Assembly: GCF_031846265.1 (NCBI RefSeq)
Contig: NZ_JAVRIA010000007.1
Location: forward strand, 49,436 to 113,435
Length of the DNA: 64,000 nt
Reading direction: 5' to 3'
Source: Microcosmobacter mediterraneus
Lineage (GTDB): Bacteria; Bacteroidota; Bacteroidia; Flavobacteriales; Flavobacteriaceae
How positions within the stretch are numbered: position 1 is the first letter of the stretch; the number at the start of each line of letters is the position of its first letter. The notes beneath the pieces are model-generated. The model saw only the letters and a list, made by a program, of their open reading frames with translations. It was not told where the DNA came from and searched no databases. The position numbers were made by a program, and so were the translations under genes. This document shows positions 44,476-52,930 of the stretch, one piece after another.

Positions 44476-45564
44476 TTACATTTTTTTATAATTTTTAAAA
44501 TAAAATTTATTCATAATCAAAGACAAAGCTTTTTTTAATCCTAAGTTTTTAGAAAATGATATAGCTATATTGAAGAAATATTGAATTTTATATAAAAATA
44601 ATTTAGGATTAGAAATTTTATATTGATATGATAACGTATTATCTATATCTAAGGCCTTATTAATTCCATCTTCAAATTCTTTATTAACATAACTAATCAT
44701 TTTTGGATTTAAAGTTATCAAATATTTTAACTTATTTGATGTCAACACCTTGGCTACACCCTCTGTTTGCCCAGAAGAAGATTTACGTATTTGAAATTTT
44801 TCAATCTCAAAGTTATTTGGAATTGCTAAAAAGCTTGCAATATTTTTTAAAACGAGATTCAGGTTATCTAACAGGCTTTCATATGAAACTTCAGTGTAAT
44901 TTACTCCAGATTTTTTTAACGTATTACGAGTAGTTATCAACCTCTTAATATTTTTAGAAATTCGGGCCTTCAGAATGTAGTTATTCTTTAAATGTAAATC
45001 TTTCCATGACTGCGTAACCTCTTCATAACCATATTTTTCATTAAAATGTCTAAAAGAAAACCTATCCTGAGATAATGATATATCTATTGGGTTTCTAGTT
45101 AAAAAAATATATCTAGCATTTGGAAAATATTTAATTAGGCTTGTGATGTTTCTTGAATGTTGCGGAGATTTATCACCAACCCAAAAAATGTTTAATTTTG
45201 ATGGTTGAGATTTTTGCACAAAAAACTCAAGTAAATATTTATATAAATCATCTAATCTGTAAGATTTAGAACCCTTAAACCATAAATGCTCATCCATGGT
45301 ATAAACTCCTTGCTTTGTATCAGTTGTTTTCTTAAGATTTAAAGTTGTAATACCTTGAGCATCTTCATAAAAATTACGGAAATTAGTTGGCGAACTAAGA
45401 TCATTATAGCTATCAAAATTTGCTAACACCTCATTAAATTCACCAAATTCTCGCTCAGGAAATCCAATATTAGAATGAGTATTTAATAGCTGACGCAACA
45501 TCGTACTTCCTGAGCGAGCGTTGCTTATAATGAATAATATATTTGTCTCAGTGTTCTCTTTCAT
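44476..45564 (-). CDS. Sulfotransferase
   Basis: A 362-residue protein with the PAPS loop ILFIISNARSGSTMLRQLLNT at its N-terminus and 3'-phosphate motif YIFLTRNPIDISLSQDRFSF. The WVGDKSPQHSRNI segment between them is typical of the Sulfotransfer_3 group. The C-terminal 80 residues are basic and hydrophobic (FLYKIQYFFNIAISFSKNLG) and may touch the membrane. It is preceded by 8 bp from the next sulfotransferase gene and followed by a 51-bp gap to a GT4 gene. Confidence 0.88.
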   Translation of the reverse strand: MKENTETNILFIISNARSGSTMLRQLLNTHSNIGFPEREFGEFNEVLANFDSYNDLSSPTNFRNFYEDAQGITTLNLKKTTDTKQGVYTMDEHLWFKGSKSYRLDDLYKYLLEFFVQKSQPSKLNIFWVGDKSPQHSRNITSLIKYFPNARYIFLTRNPIDISLSQDRFSFRHFNEKYGYEEVTQSWKDLHLKNNYILKARISKNIKRLITTRNTLKKSGVNYTEVSYESLLDNLNLVLKNIASFLAIPNNFEIEKFQIRKSSSGQTEGVAKVLTSNKLKYLITLNPKMISYVNKEFEDGINKALDIDNTLSYQYKISNPKLFLYKIQYFFNIAISFSKNLGLKKALSLIMNKFYFKNYKKM

Positions 45565-45572
45565 AATTTTAT

Positions 45573-46310
45573 TTATGCATTAGCTACACTTTTTAAAAAT
45601 GAAATAATTTTTTCTTCATCTACTTCTTTTACATCAATGAATTTATTTAGCGCCAGTTCTTTTGATTTAGCATCAAAACCGAATTGTTCGACTATTTTCA
45701 AAATTAATCTTTTATTACTACCTGAATTTGAATGCGGAAAACTTTCAGATGGAATTGGTTTATTCAAAAATGAACAAAGAATTTCCCATTTATCCTTTTG
45801 AGAAACATCAAGTGTTATAATATCATCAGGTCTATTCTTAAAATAGTCTTTTACATCTAATAAATGTTCATGGTATTTTTGGGTGTATACTGATTTATTA
45901 TAGTTTTTATCTCCTAATATTCTTTCTCTATAAATTTTCCTTTTTTTTTGAACATTAGTCTCATTAAAATTGGGCCATTTTGCACAACTCTCTAACCAAC
46001 TATCTAAAGATCTTGTTGTTAAAATAAATTTAGAGTTAGGGAATTTTTTGTCTAACCTTTTATAGAGTGGAATTATTGTAGAATCTGTAAAGCAATTATA
46101 ATCATTAATCTGTGTACCTCTAGGCCAAAGGAATCTATTTCCATAAAGTCTTATCGTTGGATAGTCTTTAACTCTGTAGCCAAGAATAGTTAATGCCTTG
46201 GCTAAGGATGTCGTGCCTGTTTTATGCAACCCAATACAAAATAATTTGGGTTCCTTTTTGGGAAAATACCAAGCAGTAACCTCCTTTATTAAATTAATTA
46301 CTTTACTCAT
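45573..46310 (-). CDS. Sulfotransferase
   Basis: A 245-residue protein with the PAPS loop LFCIGLHKTGTTSLAKALTIL and 3'-phosphate motif KFILTTRSLDSWLESCAKWP. The KTGTT form of the loop and its spacing fit the subgroup that contains many sulfotransferase-like proteins of marine bacteria. Together with the adjacent 362-residue gene (8 bp apart) it forms the second pair of sulfotransferases. The acceptor sugar is unknown. Confidence 0.88.
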   Translation of the reverse strand: MSKVINLIKEVTAWYFPKKEPKLFCIGLHKTGTTSLAKALTILGYRVKDYPTIRLYGNRFLWPRGTQINDYNCFTDSTIIPLYKRLDKKFPNSKFILTTRSLDSWLESCAKWPNFNETNVQKKRKIYRERILGDKNYNKSVYTQKYHEHLLDVKDYFKNRPDDIITLDVSQKDKWEILCSFLNKPIPSESFPHSNSGSNKRLILKIVEQFGFDAKSKELALNKFIDVKEVDEEKIISFLKSVANA

Positions 46311-46364
46311 AATTACTTACTCTTAAAGTTTAAATTTCCATTTTAATAACTAAAAATTAGAGTT

Positions 46365-47801
46365 CTATCGTAACTTACGTTTTTTCAATTTAGATAATAA
46401 ATCAATGAATAATTCTTTTTCTAAAATTTTAGCCAATAATAAAAACAAAGTTAAGCCTAATAATATTTGAAACATTAAAGCAGTTTTATAATTTAAATTG
46501 AAATAGTTAAAAAGATAAACAGGAATAAAAATCACTACAGAAATTATTAACGCAGATTTAATAGAATTAAAGGCAGCATATTTAAACTCAATGACTTTAT
46601 TGTAATGATATGCCGTATAAATCCATCCAAACATCGCTCCTACTAGATAACCAATAACAAGTCCTACTATGCCATATTTAGGCATTAAGAAGTACATTAA
46701 GGGTAGTGAGGCAACTAATTCAATTATTGTGGAGATAAAAATTATTCTAGATTCACCTTTTGCTATTATTGCACTTTTTAGAATATGAGAGAGTCCTCTT
46801 AACAAACCTACCATAGCTAGTATAGTTAGTAACTCTCCAGCAGCTTCCCATTTTACACCATAAAAAGTTAAAACTAAATGATTTCCTGTAGCCATAAGCA
46901 TTGCCATAAAAGGGATAAAAACTAAGGATGTATATCTTAAAGCCTTATAGTAGTTTGTTCTAAATTTATCTAATTGATATTGTAATTTAGAAAACCCAGG
47001 TGTTAATACAGATGTTAAAACTGATTGAATTTTGGATGCCGGAACAACAGCCAAATTAAAGGCTATATTAAATAATCCCATAACATCTTTTCCTAAATAT
47101 CTACCTGTTAGTAGGCCTATCATATTTTCAGCAAAAAAATACACAAAATTAGCTCCAAGCATATTCAATCCAAACTTAAATAGAGGTTTAATACCTGTAA
47201 ATACAGGTCTAGTTGGTAACCATTTACCATAGTAAAAAGCAAGTAGTCCTATTAAAGACCATTGAATAATTAAACGCCATACCAATGACCAAACACCAAA
47301 ACCAGTAAAAGCCATTATAATTGCAATTACATTAGCTATAATCATTGAAATTATTTCTGCTAAAGAAAAACTTTTAAAATCCATTTTTTTTCTCAATAGA
47401 ATTATGGGAAATCGAAATGATTTTAGGAAAATAATCAATGAAAGTATCTGAATTATTGGACTTAACTTAGGTTCATTAAAAAAAGAAGCTGCTAAATCTG
47501 AACAAAAAAACACAACTATTGTGATTGCCAAATTTAAAGCAGTCTGAATAAAAAAAATAGCAGAAATTTGCCCTTTTGTAATTTCTTGACTTTGAATTAT
47601 AGCTGTACCAAAGCCTATGGAAGTCATAGCCTTAACAAAACGATTAACAATAAGTGCCATGGCTACTAATCCAAAATCTCCTTTAGTTAAAAGCCTAGCT
47701 AATACTATGGTAAAAACTATTTGCAGTATTTGTCTAATTACATCTGCACTACCTCTCCACACTATGCCATTTAGAACTTGTTTTTTTAACGATTTCTGCA
47801 A
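46365..47801 (-). CDS. wzx: Wzx-type polysaccharide flippase (MOP/PST family)
   Basis: Polytopic membrane protein of 478 residues, about 14 spans, that flips undecaprenyl-linked repeat units to the periplasm. N-terminus is LKKQVLNGIVWRGSADVIRQ, typical of the TuaB/WzxC-like group (RQILQIVFTIVLARLLTKGDFGLVAMA). Start is TTG at 47801; no ATG is available before the first span. It is the first gene of the minus-strand cluster, so the promoter must lie in the 190-bp gap before the divergent T9SS cargo gene; no TAnnTTTG box is clear there on this strand. Confidence 0.92.
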   Translation of the reverse strand: MQKSLKKQVLNGIVWRGSADVIRQILQIVFTIVLARLLTKGDFGLVAMALIVNRFVKAMTSIGFGTAIIQSQEITKGQISAIFFIQTALNLAITIVVFFCSDLAASFFNEPKLSPIIQILSLIIFLKSFRFPIILLRKKMDFKSFSLAEIISMIIANVIAIIMAFTGFGVWSLVWRLIIQWSLIGLLAFYYGKWLPTRPVFTGIKPLFKFGLNMLGANFVYFFAENMIGLLTGRYLGKDVMGLFNIAFNLAVVPASKIQSVLTSVLTPGFSKLQYQLDKFRTNYYKALRYTSLVFIPFMAMLMATGNHLVLTFYGVKWEAAGELLTILAMVGLLRGLSHILKSAIIAKGESRIIFISTIIELVASLPLMYFLMPKYGIVGLVIGYLVGAMFGWIYTAYHYNKVIEFKYAAFNSIKSALIISVVIFIPVYLFNYFNLNYKTALMFQILLGLTLFLLLAKILEKELFIDLLSKLKKRKLR

Positions 47802-47932
47802 AATAACTAATATAAATTTTGGACAATATTACTCTATTTTAAAATCAAATAAAACAAAATACTATATAATATGGCTAATTAAAATAGATTACACTTCAAC
47901 GAAAAAACCTTTTCTGTGTTAACAAGATTTAC

Positions 47933-47940
47933 TACATTTG
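47933..47940 (+). promoter_or_regulatory. -7 promoter box of the T9SS cargo gene
   Basis: TACATTTG fits TAnnTTTG and lies 51 bases before the ATG at 47992. A -33 TTG is not evident. Confidence 0.4.
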
Positions 47941-47991
47941 TTATTGCCTTAATAATTAATCTATTTCATTATTAACTAGATATTTAAGATT

Positions 47992-50900
47992 ATGAAAAAA
48001 GTTTACTTCCTACTGTTATTACTCCTTACTTTTTCTTTAGGTTACAGCCAAAGTGTTATAGTTACTGTAGACAGAGCTAATATTGTTGGACCTACCGATA
48101 CTGGTAACGATCCATCTATAACATCTTCTGGTCTAGTTAGAGGCTCTGGTGTAGACCTAGCTGCGCCTGGTGCGGCAAACTTCACAGCTAATCAATGGCA
48201 GGCTACAACGCAAGCAGAAGCTGTTACAAATAACGAGTACATAGAATGGTCTGTTTCGGCAAGTGCGGCAAATTCTGTAGAAGTAACCGAAATAGATATA
48301 AGAAACAGAAGAAATGGTAATGGGCCTACTAATTGGCAAATTTTCTACAGTTTCGATAATTTTGCAACTTCTGGCTCAGCTGCCACAACAGTTCAGACTT
48401 CTGCTGCTACTGCCACCAATTATACTTTTAGTGGCTTAAGTATAGATTCTGGAACAGCAGGCACAATTACATTTAGATTATATGCATGGAGTTCTCTCAC
48501 AAATGGAGGATGGTTTAGAATAGCCACTAATGGCTCATGGTCTGATTTCGGAATTGCCTCTCCAGGTGTTAGGCTTACTGGTAATATTACCACAACTGCA
48601 CCTAATGATTTAGAGTCCAATATCATAACAACGTCTTTCGATCCTTCAGACAATATCGATTATACTTTATATAATGTTACTTCTGGTTTAACGATCGCGA
48701 ACGCCATTAAAATTGGCGAATTCAATATTCAAGATGGTGGAGACGATTTAACAGATTCAGATGGTGTAAGTACTATTTTAACTGATATTAGTTTTAATAT
48801 TAGTGCATTTGATAATTTAGCAGCTATTGCACTTTTTGATGGTACAACCAATGTTGGTGAAACTGCTACTATTTCAGATACGGTTTCTGTTAACGCACTT
48901 AATGGAGGAACAGGGATTGAAGCTTTAGATGATTCTATAAAAACATTTGACGTCTATGCTACTTTTAATAACAGTGTTACGGATAACGATCAAATAGAAC
49001 TCACAATTAATTCGGCAACAGCAGATGTAGCCTCAGGGTCTGGCTTTGAATTCTTTGATGCTGGTGGTGCAATAACACCAACTTTAGGAGATGATAATAG
49101 AATTGAAGTCACAGCATCAGCTTTGGCCTTTAACCAACAGCCTGTTGATGGAAACCAATTTGAGGTTATGACACCTTTCCCAATTGTGTTTACTGTAGAT
49201 GTTAATGATAACCAAGATTTAGATGCTACAGGAACGGTAACTATTCTTGCTGCTGGTTCTCTGGTAGGAGCGCCTATAGATTATCCAATAGTTGGAGGTG
49301 TTAGTACTTTAAATACACTTGTTTTTGATGAACAAGAAACAGCGATTTCGTTATTCGCCTTGGGCTCTGGAGCCTTAGGTTTTACAATCAGTAACACTTT
49401 TGATATCAATGGACCTCTGATTAATATAGTATGTCAAGATTTTGATGGAGCTTCACCAGAATGGACATACACTAACGATATTCCGTTTTTTGATAATGGT
49501 TGGGGAACAGATGGATACTATGGCCTAATTGATATTTCTAGTGCTTCGCCTTTAGATTATGAAAATTTTTCAGGTAATATTTTAGGAGAAAATGATCTAA
49601 ATGACGAAGGTGACAATGGTACTACTGGCTTTGCTGAGATTACATTTGCAACCATAGATATAAGTAATTACGAGAATGTAAAATTATCGTTTGATTGGGA
49701 TATCGATGGCTATGTAAACAATAATAATGATGCACAATACAGACTAATCCTAGATGGTGTTAACCAACCTAGAGTATTTTTACTAGATGGTAATGGTGCT
49801 ATTGATAGTGATGAAGGAACCTTATCTTTAGATATACCTGAAGGTACTAATACAGTTGCCTTAGAAATAAGAGTTCGTAATAACAGATTACTTGGTTTCT
49901 CCGGTTTTGATAATTTTAAACTAACTAGTACATTCGATGGCTTATTGTATACTGCTAATTCTTGGAGTCCTAATGCACCTTCTGGCGCAACAGAAAACGA
50001 TAATGCTTTAATCCTTGATGGATCATACATAGTCGGAAGTAATATAGAGGTTAACAACTTATACATTGAGCCAGGTGCAACAACAAGTGTAGCTCTAGGA
50101 CAATCTATCACTGCAAATGGTGGAGTTGTAAATAGAGGAACTCTAGAAATGAATTCTGCTTCCTCTAGCTATTCTAGCTTAATTTCTACAAATACAGTTC
50201 AAGGAGAAGTTATCTATGACAGACACGTTAACCAATTTGCAGATACTGGATCTACAACGGGTAATAACGATTTAATATCTGCACCTGTTACAAGTGCTGC
50301 TCAAGATTTCTTAGCTCTTAGAACAGCAAACCCTAACTTACCATCAGGAACAATAGGAGGAACATTATCTTATTTATTTGGCCCTTTTGATAATGATATA
50401 GATGATTATGTTATTTGGACAGGTGCCAATGACTCAGACCCTATTGAATCTGGTAAAGGTTACAGAACAGCCTCTACAGATGTTAGTGGCTCAACATTTA
50501 CTTTTACTGGTAACGTAACCATTGCTCAAAGTCCAGTTTCAATAAATGTAGGTATAGGAAGCATATTTAACCTAATTGGTAATCCATATCCTTCATATAT
50601 TACACTATCTGGATTTTTAGCTGCTAATAATTCAGAGTTTGATCCTTTATTCTCAGGTGTATATGGTTATGATGGTGATGCTACAGATGGTTTCCAGATT
50701 TGGAACCAAGCTTATTCAGACGCTAATCCGAATGCTTTAATTGCTCCAGGACAAGGGTTTTTAGTGTCTTCGCAAGCAGGTGGTGGTTCTATATCTTTTC
50801 CTGCAAGTATTAGATCTATTGGTACTGCTGATGATTTTATTGCAGGTAGATTAAGTAATCCCAATATTGCCCATATAAAATTAAAGTTGAGTAGTGACAC

Positions 50901-51552
50901 TAAGCAATATTTTACAGATATCTATTTTAATGATAATGCGTCGCTAGGTTTAGATTATGGTTACGATTCTGCTATTTACAATAACAGCACTCCTGATTTT
51001 GCCATTTATTCTCAATTAGTAGAAAATAATAATGGTATTGATTTAGGTGTACAATCTGTGGATTACACCTCTCTTGAAAATGTAATCATTCCTTTAGGTA
51101 TTAATGCTAGCCAAGGAGAGCAAATTACTATCGAAACCGATCAATTAAATATCCCAGAAGGTGTTAATATATACTTAGAAGACACACTAAATAATACCTT
51201 TACTCTATTAACGGAGTCTAACTATACTTATACTCCTCAAACAAATCTTAATGATACAGGTAGATTTTTCCTTAGAACGGAACAAGATGCATTATCTATT
51301 ACAGAAAACGATATAAACTCTCTACAAGTGTATAATTCTAATACACCTAAAGAATTAGTTATTAAAGGTAACTTAAGCAGCAATAGCACTTTAGAATTGT
51401 ATGACATGCAAGGTAGATTGGTTATGTCTAAAGACCTTGATACTACATTAAATTCTCAAACTATTGATATGACTATTATTAATACTGGAATTTATGTCGT
51501 AAACATCAAAAATGAAGATCAGAAAAGAGCTATTAAAATCATCGTAGAATAA
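47992..51552 (+). CDS. Large T9SS-secreted beta-rich protein
   Basis: A 1186-residue exported protein. Residues 1-19 form a signal peptide (LLLLLLTFSLGYS). The rest is acidic and Asn/Thr/Ser/Gly-rich, made of beta-sandwich-like units; one around residues 485-655 has DFDGASPEWTYTND, an internal VKLSFDWDIDGY and a GFSGFDNFKLTS end, typical of carbohydrate-binding or lamin-tail-like jelly rolls. The last 75 or so residues match the type A T9SS sorting domain (LELYDMQGRLVMSKDL, GIYVVNIKNEDQKRAIKIIVE). No catalytic motif is seen. It may bind the surface polysaccharide encoded divergently, which is inference from position. Confidence 0.8.
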   Translation: MKKVYFLLLLLLTFSLGYSQSVIVTVDRANIVGPTDTGNDPSITSSGLVRGSGVDLAAPGAANFTANQWQATTQAEAVTNNEYIEWSVSASAANSVEVTEIDIRNRRNGNGPTNWQIFYSFDNFATSGSAATTVQTSAATATNYTFSGLSIDSGTAGTITFRLYAWSSLTNGGWFRIATNGSWSDFGIASPGVRLTGNITTTAPNDLESNIITTSFDPSDNIDYTLYNVTSGLTIANAIKIGEFNIQDGGDDLTDSDGVSTILTDISFNISAFDNLAAIALFDGTTNVGETATISDTVSVNALNGGTGIEALDDSIKTFDVYATFNNSVTDNDQIELTINSATADVASGSGFEFFDAGGAITPTLGDDNRIEVTASALAFNQQPVDGNQFEVMTPFPIVFTVDVNDNQDLDATGTVTILAAGSLVGAPIDYPIVGGVSTLNTLVFDEQETAISLFALGSGALGFTISNTFDINGPLINIVCQDFDGASPEWTYTNDIPFFDNGWGTDGYYGLIDISSASPLDYENFSGNILGENDLNDEGDNGTTGFAEITFATIDISNYENVKLSFDWDIDGYVNNNNDAQYRLILDGVNQPRVFLLDGNGAIDSDEGTLSLDIPEGTNTVALEIRVRNNRLLGFSGFDNFKLTSTFDGLLYTANSWSPNAPSGATENDNALILDGSYIVGSNIEVNNLYIEPGATTSVALGQSITANGGVVNRGTLEMNSASSSYSSLISTNTVQGEVIYDRHVNQFADTGSTTGNNDLISAPVTSAAQDFLALRTANPNLPSGTIGGTLSYLFGPFDNDIDDYVIWTGANDSDPIESGKGYRTASTDVSGSTFTFTGNVTIAQSPVSINVGIGSIFNLIGNPYPSYITLSGFLAANNSEFDPLFSGVYGYDGDATDGFQIWNQAYSDANPNALIAPGQGFLVSSQAGGGSISFPASIRSIGTADDFIAGRLSNPNIAHIKLKLSSDTKQYFTDIYFNDNASLGLDYGYDSAIYNNSTPDFAIYSQLVENNNGIDLGVQSVDYTSLENVIIPLGINASQGEQITIETDQLNIPEGVNIYLEDTLNNTFTLLTESNYTYTPQTNLNDTGRFFLRTEQDALSITENDINSLQVYNSNTPKELVIKGNLSSNSTLELYDMQGRLVMSKDLDTTLNSQTIDMTIINTGIYVVNIKNEDQKRAIKIIVE

Positions 51553-51590
51553 TAGTATTGAATATTAAATAGCCTAAAGAAATAATTTAC

Positions 51591-51598
51591 TATTTTTG
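51591..51598 (+). promoter_or_regulatory. -7 promoter box of the peptide-kinase-nucleotidyltransferase cassette
   Basis: TATTTTTG fits TAnnTTTG, 24 bases before the ATG at 51623 and overlapping an in-frame TTG at 51596. It supports the ATG as the start and separate transcription of the cassette. No -33 TTG at standard spacing. Confidence 0.45.
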
Positions 51599-51622
51599 AA
51601 CTTTCTTAGTGACAGAAAAACT

Positions 51623-51784
51623 ATGAACAACAGCTCCAAAAAAAACCAAATAACTCGCAAAGAGGCCATAAAAAAGATGGGGAAATATGCAGCACTTACA
51701 GCTGCAGGAACCTTTCTTATTTTAAATCCTGCGAAAGCTCAAAGTTCTTCACCTCCAGATCCAGGTGGAAATCCGTTTGATTAA
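51623..51784 (+). CDS. Small exported peptide precursor with Tat-like leader
   Basis: A 53-residue peptide. The N-terminal 10 residues are polar and basic, then TRKEAIKKMG (11-20), then a hydrophobic stretch AALTAAGTFLIL, then NPAKAQ with a likely signal-peptidase site near residues 39-40. TRKEA resembles a weak twin-arginine motif (R-K instead of R-R). The expected mature tail is about 13 residues, SSSPPDPGGNPFD, with three serines, three prolines and two aspartates. The frame extends upstream to a TTG at 51596, but a promoter box covers that codon. It is the first of three closely spaced genes, with the kinase fusion 15 bp downstream. I infer it is the substrate of those enzymes; this has no direct proof. 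Confidence 0.7.
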   Translation: MNNSSKKNQITRKEAIKKMGKYAALTAAGTFLILNPAKAQSSSPPDPGGNPFD

Positions 51785-51799
51785 AAAGTATAGAATACA

Positions 51800-52930
51800 T
51801 TGAAGCATCATTTATCTCCAAAGCATACAAAAAAGATTGGAGATTCAGTTATTGTTTGGTTTGAAAAATCTAACAGTTATATTGTATTAAACGAAGAACT
51901 TCATAAGCTTCTGGATCTATATATCTTTTCTAAAGACAAAATATCTTTTATCTCAAATATTCAAAAATTTGGTTACTCCCATACACAGAGTCGGTCATTA
52001 TTTAAGGATATTGATATACTTCTCAAAGACCAAAACGTTGAGGATTTTACTGACAACTTAAAGGATATACCATTTAAAGCTTTATCCAAGGAATATTCAG
52101 AAAGCTACAATATCTGGAACACTAAAATTGCATTACACTATTCCTCTGAAAAAGTAAAACAACTAATCCACCCTTCCTTATCTTATTTAGCAGAGGCTAA
52201 CTATAGCACCTGTGATACTAACATACATATTTATCAAGAAAAGCATGAACTTGTTCTAGCTGAAAATGAAACAAGTGTTTTTAGATGTCTAGCTAAAGAC
52301 TATCACAAACTTCAAGGTAAGTTTTCACAGTTAATTATGAATATACTCTATAAAACAAAGGAGTCTGATTACCTTGGGTGTTTTCATGCTACAACAGTAT
52401 CTAAAAGTGACAAGGCTATAATGCTTATAGGATCTTCTGGTAGCGGTAAAAGTACTTTGAGTGCAATACTCCAAAAAAATGGGTTCAAACTGGTCTCCGA
52501 TGATGTAAGTTACATGAATAAATTAGACCTGTCCATTAAAGCTTATCCTTCTGCAATATCCATAAAAGAAGGAAGTCTTACATCGCTTAATAGTTTTTAC
52601 AACAATCTGATGCAATTGCCAAAAGTTAATCTTAATCCTAAAAAAGGGTATATTAGATACATTCCACCTTTAGAAATGGACTATAAAAAATCACCTCTTT
52701 GTAATACAATACTTTTGGTTAATTACAAGAAAAACGTACCTACTAGGCTTGATGCTTTAAATATTAAATATGTTTTGGAAGTTCTCATTCCTGAATCTTG
52801 GATTGCACATGAGTCAGAAAGTGCACTAAACTTTTTAAACTGGTTAGAAACGATTAACTGTTATCGTTTAACCTATAGTAACGCTGAAGGTATTTCAGAT
52901 TTACTTTGCCAAGAAATCATAGATAAATAG
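51800..52930 (+). CDS. PqqD/RRE-like domain fused to an HprK-like kinase
   Basis: A 376-residue cytoplasmic protein. Residues about 8-78 (KIGDSVIVWFEKSNSYIVLN, then helix-rich LFKDIDILL) look like a PqqD-type winged helix, the RiPP recognition element that binds leader peptides. The C-terminal part resembles HPr kinase/phosphatase: His196 in FHATTV, Walker A GSSGSGKST (211-219) and LVSDDVSY (231-238) with paired aspartates. No HPr-type PTS is present. TTG at 51800 is the only suitable start, 15 bp after the peptide gene. The stop is immediately followed by the ATG of the nucleotidyltransferase. HprK-like enzymes of lasso-peptide clusters phosphorylate serines; here the tail of the adjacent peptide is the candidate substrate (inference). 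Confidence 0.72.
   Translation: MKHHLSPKHTKKIGDSVIVWFEKSNSYIVLNEELHKLLDLYIFSKDKISFISNIQKFGYSHTQSRSLFKDIDILLKDQNVEDFTDNLKDIPFKALSKEYSESYNIWNTKIALHYSSEKVKQLIHPSLSYLAEANYSTCDTNIHIYQEKHELVLAENETSVFRCLAKDYHKLQGKFSQLIMNILYKTKESDYLGCFHATTVSKSDKAIMLIGSSGSGKSTLSAILQKNGFKLVSDDVSYMNKLDLSIKAYPSAISIKEGSLTSLNSFYNNLMQLPKVNLNPKKGYIRYIPPLEMDYKKSPLCNTILLVNYKKNVPTRLDALNIKYVLEVLIPESWIAHESESALNFLNWLETINCYRLTYSNAEGISDLLCQEIIDK

Noticed and set aside
49710..50111. 133-codon open frame opposite the T9SS cargo gene
   Set aside because: Antisense shadow of a long real gene.
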